NCBI GenBank assembly: GCA_025175895.1
Contig: JAKLTH010000283.1
Location: 2,232,001 to 2,296,000, forward strand
Length of the DNA stretch: 64,000 nt
Direction of reading: 5' to 3'
Source: Wurfbainia villosa
Lineage: Eukaryota; Streptophyta; Magnoliopsida; Zingiberales; Zingiberaceae
The notes below the pieces were generated by a model. That model was given only the letters and a program-made list of their open reading frames with translations. It did no database searches and was not told the origin of the DNA. The first letter of the stretch is position 1. Every line of letters starts with the position of its first letter. A program made the translations under genes and the position numbers. Of the stretch, positions 45,276 through 57,300 are shown in pieces.

Positions 45276-48200
45276 ATGGGCGATCAAGTTGTGCTTCATG
45301 TTGATTGCCTGATCGCACCCGAAACTACTGAAACGATAGCGAGAGAGGAGGATTCGACGCCACCTTCGGAGTCTGGTGCCGTCTCTGGGGAAGGAAAGGA
45401 GAATATCAAGGTTTCTGAGGAAGAAGAACCTCTTATTCAGATGGTAGACTGCCGCATCTGCCAAGAGGAGGATCACCTTAAGAATTTAGAGGCCCCATGC
45501 GCTTGCAGTGGTAGTCTGAAGGTTTGTAAATTTTGATCGTTTTGCTTCCTTGATTTGAAGTCTTTAATCATGCCAATCGGTTTGATATATTTTAGGGATT
45601 TTAGTTTCCTTTCTGTTTAATCAAGAAGAATTAGTTGTAGCTTTAATAGATGATAAAATGTCAAATGTTGAGATTGTTTAGACGTGTTCAAATGCAACTA
45701 ATGGATTTTATTTTTAGAAGAGTTAAATGTATTCAAATAAAAGATGTAAGAAGTAGAATAAAATAAATGATAACAAAGATGATTTAACTAACTTGAAACA
45801 TAGAGCTTAATGGAGGTATAAGTTTCATGTAACTGATTATTTAATCTCTTTGAATATTTATTACTAGTTACATAGCTTCGCATAGAACACAATAGAGGGG
45901 CATGGTGCAGCAGCAAAAGCAGAGAGGTACTCCACAGGAGAACATGGTTCAATCCTTTGTTGCGACATTGTTTGGCGATGAATTTAGAAAAAATTCATTC
46001 GGGCAGCCCTGGGGTCCAGGAGTTTGCCCGATGGACAGAGTATGACTTCGGCGTTGAACCATCATTTAGGGATGGCGCGACTGTGGAGTTCGGGTCGAGC
46101 CGTGAAAAAGTTGCGAGCGCTTTCCTGATTTACCCTTGATGGCCGGTGGAGGCCACTTGGACTCCGATCTTACCCAGCTCAGTTGTGACAAGGCGTCCTG
46201 AAGGTCCGTGGGGTAGGGCAGGTCACTCCCAGAGATTAGTCAGACCGAAGGTTTAGATACCCTGGTGCCAAAAAAAAACAATAGAGGAGTATGAATTCCA
46301 AATAGCTGTGAAAAAAATGACAAGTTGGTGGTGATAACTGATAAGTTCCTTACTTCAATGAAAAAATTGGCAATATTATGTTGCTTTTTACTTGTCAAAA
46401 CCAATGTCATGCAACTGATTCTCATGGTCCTATTTTTTCTTTCAATCTTTTTGTTTGCTAATCGACTCCATAGGTTCTAACAGATCAAGCATGCCACCGT
46501 CCCAATTTATATTGCATATGTTCTTTTTTTCACATCAAAAAGTTTCTCTAGCCAATTGTTTTCTTCTCTTTCATGTATTCATAGACTATCTCGAGCAAAA
46601 TTTAATCTCAAAGGACTTGGTCAACATTAAAAAAATCAAAGCGGTATGCAAGTTATTTTTATTCATTTATGTAAGTTGTACTCTAATTGGACTGAATTAA
46701 GAACGCGTAGTTATCATAAATTATTATCATAGAACAAAACATGTCCACAATTGTCCTTTTTTAGATCTGTTATTTCTTAAAGCTCTGCTGAATGAGATTA
46801 TTCTTCTGAAATTTGCAATCTTTTGTATCTTCGAGTTCTAGGGATTATGACTGCCCCCTCCTTTGCTACTTCTTTACGCTGAAATGATGTGTTTTTTTTT
46901 TAAATAGACTGATCCAAATAACTTAAAATGTCTCACCAGCACAATGATCCTGCATTTTACTGACACTATATGTGTAGTTAGAGCAACTAGTTATTATAAT
47001 TTCTTTATTTCTCATACTGTTTTATATGATTTTGATTTGGTTGTTTTATATGTGTCTAAGAAGTTCCTGGAATTTTACATTCTTGAAATTTTACATTATG
47101 CAGTACGCCCATAGGGCATGTGTGCAGCGTTGGTGCAATGAGAAGGGTGATATAACCTGTGAGATTTGCCATGAGGTGAGTCGTAGTTCTGGAGGTAGTT
47201 TCTCAGTATTCTCGTCCGTACATCCTCCTTCATGCTCCTTTTTAAAGGATTATACAATTGAATACATTCTGTCCTAATGGCAATTTTTTTCTTAAAAAAA
47301 AACAAAACTTAATGAATTTGGAATACATTGCAGTTTTTTTTTTTTGACATTATAATTTATTGGTTTCATTGGTTGTCAGACATTCTCTAGCATAGAAAGT
47401 CCCTAAAGTCCTGTTCTCCAGGTTTTATGCACGACACTTTAGTGATCATTTGATGTGATTTAACCTTAACCTGCTAATGCTTTAGGCTGTCTTCTGCATA
47501 GGTTCTGTCATTTCGTCTTGGCACTGGGTGCACATTGATTTCCTTCAAGTGTTAAATCTGTGTCAACTAAGTGCTTCCGGACTTGTCAATTAAGAAAGAA
47601 TGATTATGATAGTAGCGAACTTTGATTCTATTTTAATGAACCAACTCAGATTGTTGGGTCTTACATGGCTTGATGATGACGGTTATGTTGATAATAATTA
47701 GCCCTTTTCCATGGTTTGCAGCAATACAAACCTGGGTACACAGCGCCACCGCCGGCCAATCCTGAGGAGACCAGAATAGACATCAAGTATGGGTTGTCTT
47801 AAATATTCCTATATCTTGTGCTGACTTCCATATTCTTACATTTTCTTCCAAATAGTGGTGGTTGGATAATTGCAGGTTCTCCTTTGGATTTTCATGACCC
47901 TCGGATCTTAGCAATGGCAGCGGCACGCCGCCAACTTGTCGAAGATGAATATGATGAGGATGCTACAAATGCCAGTGGGGCTGCTTTTTGCCGTTCTGCT
48001 GCTCTAATTGTAAGCCTATAGTTGATGTAGAATTAGCAAGTCTTACTGCTTTCATTCATCATATGTTCTTAATAGCTTTCAGTTAATGTAGTTGTTGCAA
48101 CTCATTGACAATCATTCTAGTGTTGTTTTAATTTTACTTATCATTAAATTTCTGTGAGCTATTTTCATTTTGAATTTTATGTTCTGCTTGAATGATATAG

Positions 48201-50621
48201 TAGCCACTGTTTTAATCAACAACAACTAAATTAACTGTTTGTCTGAAGTATCTTTTGGTTGTCTGCTGGAATGATAGAGTAGATGGTCACTTTGTTGATC
48301 TGCAAATAAGATCTCGAGCAGCTTAAATGTTTTGTTTTTTTCCCTTGTCTAAGATATCTTTGGGTTCAACTGTTTAGTCAATATCTAAAAATATAGATGC
48401 ACATGAGTAACGTAGGAAGTCATTTGCACACTTTTACTTCTCAAAGTTTCAGATATAGAACAGCATCAAGGAACACTTATTTTAATTTCCATTCTTAATT
48501 TCGATTCGATTTCTAATGAAGGTTGAGCTTCTAGCTAGTAACTTCTTTCTATAGAACTATCTATTTTTTCACAGCCTTATGCATTGTTTTTAATATACAA
48601 CATTAATAAACTATATTGTTTTGTTTGCAAGCATATGATTTTTTTTTTTTCTAATCTCTGTTGCAGCTGATGGCTCTTTTGTTGTTGAGACACGCAATGT
48701 CTCTGACTAATGCTAATGGAGACGAGGATGATGCTTCCGCATACATTTCAGTATGTCAAACTTTCAATCTGATATTCTTTCTTCAAGATCTAGCTTCTTC
48801 CGAGTCTTGACGATACTTAGTGATTGTTTTCAGCTTTTTCTCCTACGAGCTGCTGGATTTCTGTTGCCATTTTACGTCATGGCTTGGGCTATAAGCGTCT
48901 TGCATCGCCGACGTCAAAGACAGGTCAGAACTCGTTAAATGTAAAACTCTTCGAAATTTTGGTTAATTTTGATTTCTTTCCCCCCTTTTTTGCTTCATTC
49001 CTCTGAATTGCAAAGCAAAGTTCATCATACGGTATAACATGCGGTAATCTCTCAACTTTTGGTAACCCACAACAAGAATCTGTACAATTACCAAACCTCA
49101 AACAAGTCCTTGTCATCTGAATTCCAGCACCATCCCAGAGAGATGGCATCCTAGACCTACGGCTGCAACACCTGATGGATCCGGAGCCTGTAGTTTCTAT
49201 TCCATTAGAACAAACCAAATGATTATCGAAGCAAATAGATATGAGTTGAAGATCAGTTGAATATCAATTGCACTTGCAAGATATCAAGAACTTTGACCAA
49301 AAGTTAACTAGTAGAAAAGATACAACAATTATATCTCTGTCTCAATAAGGGGAGTCGGCTATATAAATCCTCTTCCTCTATTGGTCTTGATCCACTACTA
49401 TATTATCATTTATATTCAAACGAATTATCCTAATTTATCATTGGTTATCAGCTATATAAATCCTCTTGCTTCATTAGCCTTGATCCTCTATTATATTCTC
49501 ATTTATATTCAAATAAATTTTAAGTCATTTTTTGTCCTCCTTTTCCTTAATTAATGTAAGTATTTGGTGTTGTTTCACATTACTTAATTGAGGTTTTTAT
49601 TAGTTGTCTAAATATATATATCTATCATTTTAAATGTGTTTCTTGGAGTTTTATTTTTAAAAAGGTGCAACTCTTAGAGAGCGTTTGCTTTGTAATTTTT
49701 TTTTTTTCATTTTTCATTTTTTATTTTTGTGTTTTCTAATATAGTTTTTAGAAAATAGAAAATGCGTTTAGTATGATATACTATATCTCTATTCTATAAA
49801 AAAAGAAAACCTCGAGAATGTGTTTAATATAGAAAAGAAAACTGAAAATGTGTCCTGCCTTTTTTTTTCTTTTCTTAGAAAATGACTTTTAGACATTTTC
49901 TATTTTCTTATAAATTGATATCTTTTTCTAGAAAACAAAGGTAGAAATTGCCAATCAAACAATATTTTTTATTTTCTCATAAAATAAAAATAGAAAATCC
50001 TCAAACCAAACGCTTTATTACTTTCTTTTTAATATTTTATATCTCATTTATTCTTGTATGTTTGCATATCCACTTTGACATTCACATTTCTATCACTCTT
50101 ATTTTTAGTCTGTGTACTTATTTTACTATCAAATATTCAATTTCAAATATTTTATTTTTATTTATATACTATATAAAATATCTTTATTAACCTTCTAGAT
50201 ACATAAAACTTTTTAAGTATAAGTAATTCGATATCTTCTATCTTAACCATCATACAACTAAATTTGAGTTTTTTACTCTTCTACTAACTAGGAAATCTTT
50301 AAATTCCAGCAACATTATATCTGTAATTATAGCTAATACTCGCTCTTCATTTGCCATAGCGACTGATAGTATTCAAAGGATGAATGCAACATGTTGAAGT
50401 GATTGTTTAGCACCATGCTAGAGGGATCAATCTATACATCTTGTGTCTCTATTTTCTTTACTGAAGTATCGCGTTATGTCGGGCGCGACAATGTGCAGGA
50501 AGCGGCGGCTTTGGCGGCGACTGAATTGGCTTTCATATTGCAGTCCGGCCGGCAAAGAGGGTTGCATCTCGCCTTAGCACCCGACTCTCCGGCCACTCCG
50601 CACCAAGACTCACAGTCATAG
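45276..50621 (+). CDS. RING-CH (MARCH-type) membrane E3 ubiquitin ligase
   Basis: Seven exons with GT-AG introns: 45276-45521, 47104-47175, 47722-47786, 47856-48009, 48667-48750, 48834-48923 and 50499-50621, giving 277 aa. The start MGDQVVLHVD matches the family's MGD..VL.VD opening; an open frame continues upstream to 44760 but is leader. The RING-CH finger is complete in C4HC3 order (C59, C62, C75, C77, H85, C88, C101, C104), with W92 for E2 contact. A YKPGYTAPPP segment follows, then DPRILAMAAARRQL and two hydrophobic helices (about 170-191 and 208-230). The tail has the plant-specific EAAALAATELAF signature. This combination marks the plant DUF3675 MARCH-like family, ligases on endomembranes that ubiquitinate membrane proteins. 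Introns 1 and 6 carry a SINE and a MITE without disturbing splice sites. The exact substrate is unknown. Confidence 0.93.
45899..46277 (+). mobile_element. tRNA-derived SINE in intron 1 of the RING-CH gene
   Basis: A 10-bp perfect target duplication, ACAATAGAGG, flanks the element (45889-45898 and 46278-46287). Near its 5' end TGGTGCAGCAGC (45903) matches the pol III A box TRGYNNARNNGG at 11 of 12 positions. GTTCAATCC (45947-45955) matches the B box GWTCRANNC fully, 44 bp downstream. It ends ...CCCTGGTGCC plus A9. Relatives lie at 52328-52701 and 60954-61293. At 379 bp it is long for a SINE, and the ~300-bp body after the tRNA head is of unknown origin. Confidence 0.9.
49677..50017. mobile_element. 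MITE in intron 6 of the RING-CH gene
   Basis: GAGAGCGTTTGCTTTG at the left and the reverse complement of CAAACCAAACGCTTTA at the right form the terminal inverted repeat, with a TTA duplication at 49674-49676 and 50018-50020. The body is TTTTCT/AGAAAA-rich and folds on itself. TTA duplication and the GTTTGGTT-type end point to the Tourist/PIF group. Confidence 0.7.
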
Positions 50622-50808
50622 ATGTAACTTCATATGTAGCATTCTACTCGCTCTGTGTCTTCTCTTCATATTTCTTTTCTGAGTTTGTAATTGTCGACTT
50701 AGAATTTCCTCCTCAGCATTTCTTTCTCTCTCTTTTTTTTAAAAAAAAATATATATTTATTTTATTTACTGGAAGACGATTTAGTTTGTCTTTTGTATTC
50801 CTCTCGTA

Positions 50809-50814
50809 AATAAA
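50809..50814 (+). terminator. Poly(A) signal of the RING-CH gene
   Basis: AATAAA about 190 bp after the stop codon at 50621, in a T-rich 3' UTR. Confidence 0.5.
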
Positions 50815-51029
50815 ATGTATGAAGAAAGAAGGGTTGCATCATCGGTAGAGATATGTAATCGTAATGAAATCATAATGAATTAATAAAGTCGCATAAACAA
50901 TGTTCCATTGTAATCTATGTTATCGAGGTGGTTTAAGCTATGAATAAATACATAAATAGCATAGATATTAAGTTATAAATTAATAGGTGGTTGTTCGTAC
51001 TTAATTTGTTTGCTCTCGAAATTACGGCG

Positions 51030-51425
51030 CAATAGTGTCCATCTGTTCGTCGTATCTAAAATTATAATAGTTTGAATCTAATTTTTAAACAAAAAAAAAA
51101 AATTAATGGATTAATTTTTAAAATTTTCATATTAATTTCTGGCGTCGTGATTTGGATCTCTAGATCTCGTATCAAGGTGATTCGTTCACTCGTAGTATTT
51201 TTGTTAGTCAATTTTACAGTTAATATGAATAAGATAAATCACGAAAGGATTTATGTCTTTTGAGTCGTTGGTCAGAACAGTGGAGAGTTTTTGAATCTGG
51301 ATGAAAGTTTTAGATTTTACGTCGAAATTCGGCTTCTATCCGTTGCAAGTGCTTCATGAAAGGACTATGTCCTTTGAATCGTTAGTCACAACAAAAGAAA
51401 ATTTCTGATTTTGAATGAGAATTTT
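51030..51425. repeat. Dispersed repeat fragment
   Basis: AGTATTTTTGTTAGTCAATTTTA (51197 on), followed by AATATGAA.A.ATAAATCACGA, closely matches 9530-9575 in the AT-rich array. Part of it (GAATCGTTAGTCACAACA...) is repeated inside the stretch itself, near 51268 and 51377. Family unknown. Confidence 0.5.
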
Positions 51426-51427
51426 AG

Positions 51428-51722
51428 GGGGTATTTGGTAGACATTTTCTTCTCCGTTTTTCATTTTTATTTTCTACAAAAACGAAAAAACGTATTTGGT
51501 TCGCGTTTTCCATCTCCATTTTCCAGAAAATAAAGGAGCATTTTCTGGAAAACTGAAAAATGAGAAATAATCATTTTCTTTTTCATTTTCGTTTTCTAAA
51601 AAATAAAAGAGTATTTTCTGAAAAATTGAAAAACAAAAAAAATTTATTTTTTATTTTCTAAAAAAAGAAAAGAGAGAATGAAAATAAAAAATATTTTTTT
51701 TTTTTTATGAATCAAACACCCC
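51428..51722. mobile_element. 295-bp Tourist-like MITE
   Basis: GGGGTATTTGGT at the left and the reverse complement of AATCAAACACCCC at the right, with a 3-bp TAG duplication on both sides (51425-51427, 51723-51725). The body alternates TTTTCATTTTC and its complement, so the whole unit is nearly a hairpin. Confidence 0.8.
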
Positions 51723-52249
51723 TAGATCTTATATAGAAATTTGACTTTTATCTATTATAAGTGCTTGTGTATTGTTTTAGTCAAATGTTGGTCTTCTCGT
51801 GAAGGCTTGTAACTGTATAAGTTTGGTCTTATCAACGATCTTAGAAAGCTAAGTTATTAGAATATTCGTTGTTTTAATTTATTCGGATGATGGATGAAAT
51901 TTTTTTACGGAATTGAATCCTGTAGAATTATTTGGTGCCAGCTTTAAAAAAAAGATTGTTTGATTTAAAATAAGAAATATGTTAATGAAAATTAATATTT
52001 ATTTTAAAAGATTAGGGTTGGTTTGGAACTAATAAATAAGCTGTAAATGGATCATCAAGACATTAAACGTACGTCGACAAGTTGGCCGTTGGTCGATTAG
52101 TTGCCACGTGCCAAATTTAATTAATGACGCACCCAACAATCATTAAATTCAAATTTATTGATGATTAAACTCGAGATTAAGTCAATCGCGCCTAATAAAG
52201 ATCGAAGCAATTCACAAAATTATAGTATTTTTTGAAATCAAATGACTTT

Positions 52250-52250
<1 letters not shown>

Positions 52251-52284
<34 letters not shown>
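52251..52284. repeat. (TAA)n microsatellite
   Basis: About eleven TAA repeats, ending TAATAGAAGC. Confidence 0.9.
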
Positions 52285-52285
<1 letters not shown>

Positions 52286-52327
52286 GAAGCATATTAATGA
52301 GAACATTTTTTTTTATTCCCAAGAATA

Positions 52328-52701
52328 CAGTGCAACAACAAAAGTGAAGAGGCGTTTATGGAGAGTATAATATAATTCGATCATCTCTGGACGTTGTCAA
52401 ATGATGAATTTAGAAAAAATTCGTTTAGCGATCTTAAGACTTAGAATTTCGCGATGAGCGAATCATCTCACGTTGAATCATCATTCAAGGATGGAACGAC
52501 TGCGAAGTCTAAATCGAATCGTAAAAAAACTATGAACGTTTTCCTGATTTATCTTTGATAGTCAGTGAGGATCACTTGAGCTCCAATCTTTTCTGACTCA
52601 GTTATTGACGAAACATCCCGAAGATCGAGATAAAATCAATTACTCTCATAAATTAATCGAATCGAAGATTCAAATACCTTGATACCAATAAAAAAAAAAA
52701 A
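52328..52701 (+). mobile_element. Diverged SINE copy
   Basis: Aligns end to end with the SINE at 45899-46277: CAGTGCAACAACAAAAG head, GATGAATTTAGAAAAAATTCG, GTTGAATCATCATTCAAGGA, TTTCCTGATTTA, and a GATACCAAT-A12 tail. The B box is mutated. A possible 9-bp duplication with one mismatch is AAGAATACA (52321) and AACAATACA (52708). Confidence 0.8.
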
Positions 52702-55700
52702 TCAATTAACAATACATTATACATATTCCATTCATTGAACCCTGCATATATGAAAAACAATCGATTGTTTTGAATTCTTTTCAAACAATTTATGGCATTT
52801 TTTTTTGTAAGCACCCACATCTTTTTCTAAAAAAAATGACTTCGAAATTAATAATTATTAAAAAAATCTTTAAATATTACTTTTGTTATTTCTTCAATAT
52901 CTTAATTTATTTTCCTAATGCATTTTTTGCTTAAAACTTTAATACTGACGAGTCTTAAAAAAACAAAAAAAAAAAAGAGGAAAAGGACAAAAGAAAAGCG
53001 ACGAGTGAATCAACTTGACCCTTTCGCCTCCCCTCACTCACCTTAAGATAGACATAACCATCCTTATCATCTTTCAACCTTATTTTCATTTATTTATTTA
53101 TATTTTATTTTATTTTTAAAATAATTAATCTTCAAACTTTCATCTTCTAACGAGAATCTTTTTTGTAGATCAATTTGTGGCAATCACTTCAAACACTTGT
53201 AAAGATGCATCTTGCATGCTATCAAAATCTAATAACTATTTTCAAAAAAAGTATTAAAATGCTATCAATATTTAATAGACTTTGAAAATTAGGCCAACAT
53301 ACTCTATAAAATTCTTGTTAAATCACTTGAAAATATATTAATAAAGATATATTGAAAAAAAAATGTTTTAAGATCATTTAAAAAAAATAAAATAAACACC
53401 TTTTAAGCACAATAAAGAACCAAAAAATAAAAATCTTTATATGATGGAAGGGACATGAGGAGGAACTTAATCAAATACCAATTTTTTTTTTTCTAATTAT
53501 TTTGTGGTTCTCATTGACATAAATTAATTATTAAGTAAAGTAGATAATGCATGATCATTTCATGGCCTAAAGTACCTTTTCATGGGCACCAAAGAGAAGG
53601 AAAGGAATATAATTTTATCACATATCTTATCCTTAATAAAACTTATTTGCATAAACGTGCTTGATCTTTCCAAAAAGTAGAAAAAGCATAATACAAAGAA
53701 ATATGGCCATTAGCTCTTAGATCACTTAATTGATAGAAAATGACATTATCCCCCCCCCTTTAAATAAGTTTTCGAGGATAAAAAAGTCAAGTCAAATAAA
53801 AGTAAAATTCTAACAATTTGGACATAAATGAAAAACACTTCTATTCTTATCCATGAGAAATTAATCTAAAAAGCATGCCATACAAATGATGATATTGTAT
53901 GCTATCACATTTCATTTGGAAAGAATTCAAAATGAGTAGCACATACAATTTAAAATACTCTATAGAATTTAAAACAAGTTCTTTTCTTAAAAAATTTAAA
54001 ATAAAAAATAGAACTAAGAAATAATTAATCTGATAAGCTTCAAGGCATTGACACTTAACTCCAAAAAAAAAAACAACCTCCTCAACATTAAATATGCTGT
54101 TAACATTTAATAACCATTGACTACAAAAAAAACAGAGGATAAAGATAATAGTGCCACTTCTTAAATGTTTAACTGACAACACTGGACCTTTTTTTTTTTA
54201 ATAAATAACATGCACACATTAATTCTCGAATGATCAGGCAGCACCTACTTTGAGTGATAGATAATTACTTTCCATTTGATTCTCAATGTTTGTGTCTTTT
54301 TTTCTTGTCACTTATCTCTTCATCTTTAGCATAAGAAACGAGAATAAATCAATGGAGATGTAGTGTTAAGAGGTCTGATCAACCCCACCAACCCTGGACA
54401 AACACAATGAACAGGATTCAAGGAGCTAATTTATGAGGAGAGTTTAGAAACAATAAACAACAACAGATGACATGCCTTCTCATTCAAGGGAATAGAGAAC
54501 TAATAATTAAGGAAGAGGACCACAAATCTGACAATTTAGTTATGGGAGTCACATTCTTCTTGGCTTTCTCCTTCAATTTAGAATTCATTTGAAGTCTAAA
54601 ATTTAATCCTATTCAAGAGATGTTATTAGGTAGTTGCTCCAGCAGCACTAGTGATTTGAATTTGGAGTTCAAAGTTTCACAGATAACAGGAAAAAGTATG
54701 TGTCAGAAGTAATGGTTTCTAGACTGAAGTAGATCAACAAGAACAGATTCAAAAAAAGTAATCTCAGATAAATCAAGTTATTTATGAGCAAACCAATAAA
54801 GTAATTGCAATATAAATACACAACAGCACTTACTGATATGAGCTCAGGCACAATAATATTTCCTTTTCTCCAGCATTTTTTTGAAGTGGAAGTTCAACTT
54901 TTAGAACTAAAAATATCTTAAAAGAGGTAGCAGTTAAAATAATCAAGTAGAACTTCACAATCGAGTCGGGATGGAACATGCTGATTTAAGAGAAAGTATA
55001 GCACTATATTAATCCATCATAGAATCCAAGATGTAGCTTTCACCCTTTCAGTACAAGAAGCTCTAAATTAGAAGCAGAAAGGCATCTTTGATAATTGATA
55101 TTTTCGTGATGTTTATTATATTCCACAAGGAACACAAAAGAGACAAGGAAGCACTAGGTGGTTTCAGCTAATGAAGGAAAGATTTCACTGTTTAGATAAT
55201 AAAATATTCCCACTTCCAAATTCCAAGAAGATGATTTGATAAGAATAACATAGTTTTGATTGATAGGATTATCTAATTGATTAGGCATCTTGACTGAATA
55301 ATTTATTCCCACTATTGCTAATTGCGGCTAAACGTTTGTTATATAGATCATTAATATATTGTCCAAATGATTGTCCTTGAACCAGATGGGATCCCTAGAT
55401 ATTTTTAATGAGATCAGGTAAGCAGGCTAGAAAAAAATTATTGCCACTTCAAATTTCACTAGTACTTTAGATTCATGAGAAAGTAGATCACAAATCCTCA
55501 CACTAGAGCAAAGTTTAACAAAGGATTAACTATTTAAGCACCTTGTTCAAGTTTGTGATCACTAAAAACCCTAAAAAAACTTAAACCCTAAAAAGTCATA
55601 AATGTTATGAGTTTCATTTTAGTAGAACCTCAAGAACTTATTGAAGACATGCAAGCATTCAAAAACTAATAATATCTATCAAGTTCTCTAAGCCATTACC

Positions 55701-55990
55701 AGTGGAAAATATTGACCAGCAACCTTTGTGGAAAATATTTTTTTTATTATTGAAAAACAGGAAACGAAGCATTAGCAAACCTTAAAACATAATGCTTGGA
55801 TTCCTCTCTCTTCTCTCTTCATTATACTCTAATCTACTTCATATCAGCAGCTAAACTAAAGTTAATACTGAACAGAGGAGAAGCTTGAAAGAGCTCTAAA
55901 TTAAGCATGCATGAACTACTTACTGATAACTAGCAGTCGGTACTAGTGCAACAACAACAGCAACATCAGTATTAGCACAGTGAAACTGAG
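52702..55990. other. AT-rich intergenic, no gene recognised
   Basis: Minus-strand frames at 53847-54182 and 54669-54851 are low-complexity and without domains. Two AAACCCTAA-like telo-box words sit at about 55565-55592. The last part (55900-56001) would be 3' UTR of the ZHD gene. Confidence 0.5.
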
Positions 55991-56001
55991 CTCAGCTCAG
56001 C

Positions 56002-56970
56002 TCAAGAGGAGAAAGAACCATTTGCCACGTGACCATTGCCGGCGGCGGCGGCGTCGTCCCTGGCGTCGTCCGTGCCGATGTGGTGGCTGCCATCGCCATT
56101 GGTGCCAAGGTCAAGCCTTTCTGTTTGAGCGCCACCGCCAGCACCAGTGTTGCTCCCGCGGCGAGCGAGGCCGAGGAAGGTGTGCTTATTGTTGTGCATC
56201 CAGACCTTGAAGACGCCCTTGTCTACGCCGATCTCGCGGCACAACTCCTCGACCAGCCCCTCATCCCGCTTCTGCATCCGCCACCCCAGACGCTGCGAAA
56301 GCTCCTGCATCCGGCCCTTCTGCTGCGGGCTGAACTTGCTCCGGAACCTCTTCCGCGGCTGCGTCGAGGCGGCGGCGGCGGCCATGGCCGCGGAGGGGAC
56401 GGCGACGGGCCGGGCGGGGACGGGGACCGGGGAGGGCCCGCCGTGGAGGCCGGCACTGAGGGCGAGGAGCATGTGGGGGGCGGAGTGGAAAGGCGGCGGC
56501 GGCGGCGGCGGGGAGCGCGATCCCCGGTGGTGCGGCGGAGGGATTTTTCCCTCTCCCTCCTCCTCCTCGTCATCATCATCGTCGTCATCGTCGTCGTCGT
56601 CGTCCTCCTCCTCCTCGGTGCCATCGCGGTCGTCCTCGGCGCCGTCGCGTCGGTGCGGCCCGGGGAGCCGGCGGTGGAAGTTTCGGTGGCAGCCGCAGGC
56701 GGCGCAGCGCAGGGAGCTAGGGTCGGCGGGGTCGGCGGTCGGGGAGAGCATGAACTCGCCGCACCCGTCGAGGGCGTGGCCCCCGAGGCTGGCGGCGTGG
56801 TTCTTCAGGCACTCGCGGTACATGAACTCGGCAGCGGCGGGGGCTACGGCGGCGGGCGGCGGACGGTGCGTATGATGGTGCTGCTTGCGCAGAACGCCGT
56901 TGGGGAGGGAGAAGGGTTTGGGCCTCGCCTCGGCCTCCGCCGCGGCCTTGGTACCTTGCTCCATGCCCAA
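56002..56970 (-). CDS. Zinc-finger homeodomain (ZHD) transcription factor
   Basis: A single intronless frame of 322 aa, as is usual for the family. The ZF-HD dimerisation zinc finger spans about residues 50-101 (MYRECLKNHAASLGGHALDG, CGEFM, then CAACGCHRNFHRR). A run of acidic residues follows (119-138, coded by GAC/GAT repeats at 56560-56620), then a Pro-rich linker. The homeodomain lies at 206-265 (RKRFRSKFSPQQKGRMQELS, ending VFKVWMHNNKHTF), with the M in place of the usual homeodomain F in helix 3 that marks ZHDs. ZHDs form homo- and heterodimers in the nucleus and bind ATTA-core sites. Coding GC is very high against AT-rich flanks. Met3 is an alternative start. The large open frames on the opposite strand (up to 316 aa) are GC-rich shadows. 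Confidence 0.95.
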   Translation of the reverse strand: MGMEQGTKAAAEAEARPKPFSLPNGVLRKQHHHTHRPPPAAVAPAAAEFMYRECLKNHAASLGGHALDGCGEFMLSPTADPADPSSLRCAACGCHRNFHRRLPGPHRRDGAEDDRDGTEEEEDDDDDDDDDDDDEEEEGEGKIPPPHHRGSRSPPPPPPPFHSAPHMLLALSAGLHGGPSPVPVPARPVAVPSAAMAAAAASTQPRKRFRSKFSPQQKGRMQELSQRLGWRMQKRDEGLVEELCREIGVDKGVFKVWMHNNKHTFLGLARRGSNTGAGGGAQTERLDLGTNGDGSHHIGTDDARDDAAAAGNGHVANGSFSS

Positions 56971-56989
56971 GCTTGCTAGGGTTTGTCAA

Positions 56990-57300
56990 CTGTAGATGCC
57001 GGTTTAGGGTTTTTTTTTTTTTTTTTTTTTGTTTGCCTTAGTTTATGATCTCAATCCAAATATACAATAAAGCCCTAATTTTTAGAGAAATAAAAGCAAA
57101 AGATAAATGAAAAGCAAGATGAGAAGAGTATGAGATTGAGCACCGAGTTCCGAGGAAGAAGAAGAAGAGAAGAAGAAGAAGAAGGATGGATTAAAGAGGA
57201 AGAGGAAGAAAGGGATGAGAAATTAAATTGTTGATAAAAAGTGAGGATAAAAGTAAAAAATCAGAGAGGAGAGAGAGAGAGATAACAAGTGGCATTGGCA
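56990..57300 (-). promoter_or_regulatory. 5' leader and promoter of the ZHD gene
   Basis: Reading minus, a GA/TC-rich microsatellite (57130-57290, mainly GAA and GA units) precedes a poly-A run (57012-57031) and a telo-box-like AACCCTAAACC at about 57000. CT-rich leaders with telo-boxes are common just downstream of plant start sites. No clear TATA box was placed. Confidence 0.45.

Noticed and set aside
55563..55596. Interstitial telomere
   Set aside because: Only two or three AAACCCTAA-like words, at telo-box scale, not a telomeric array.
56029..56979. 316-aa and 242-aa plus-strand frames opposite the ZHD gene
   Set aside because: They are GC-rich shadows of the ZHD coding strand with no domains. 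The minus frame has a complete finger and homeodomain.
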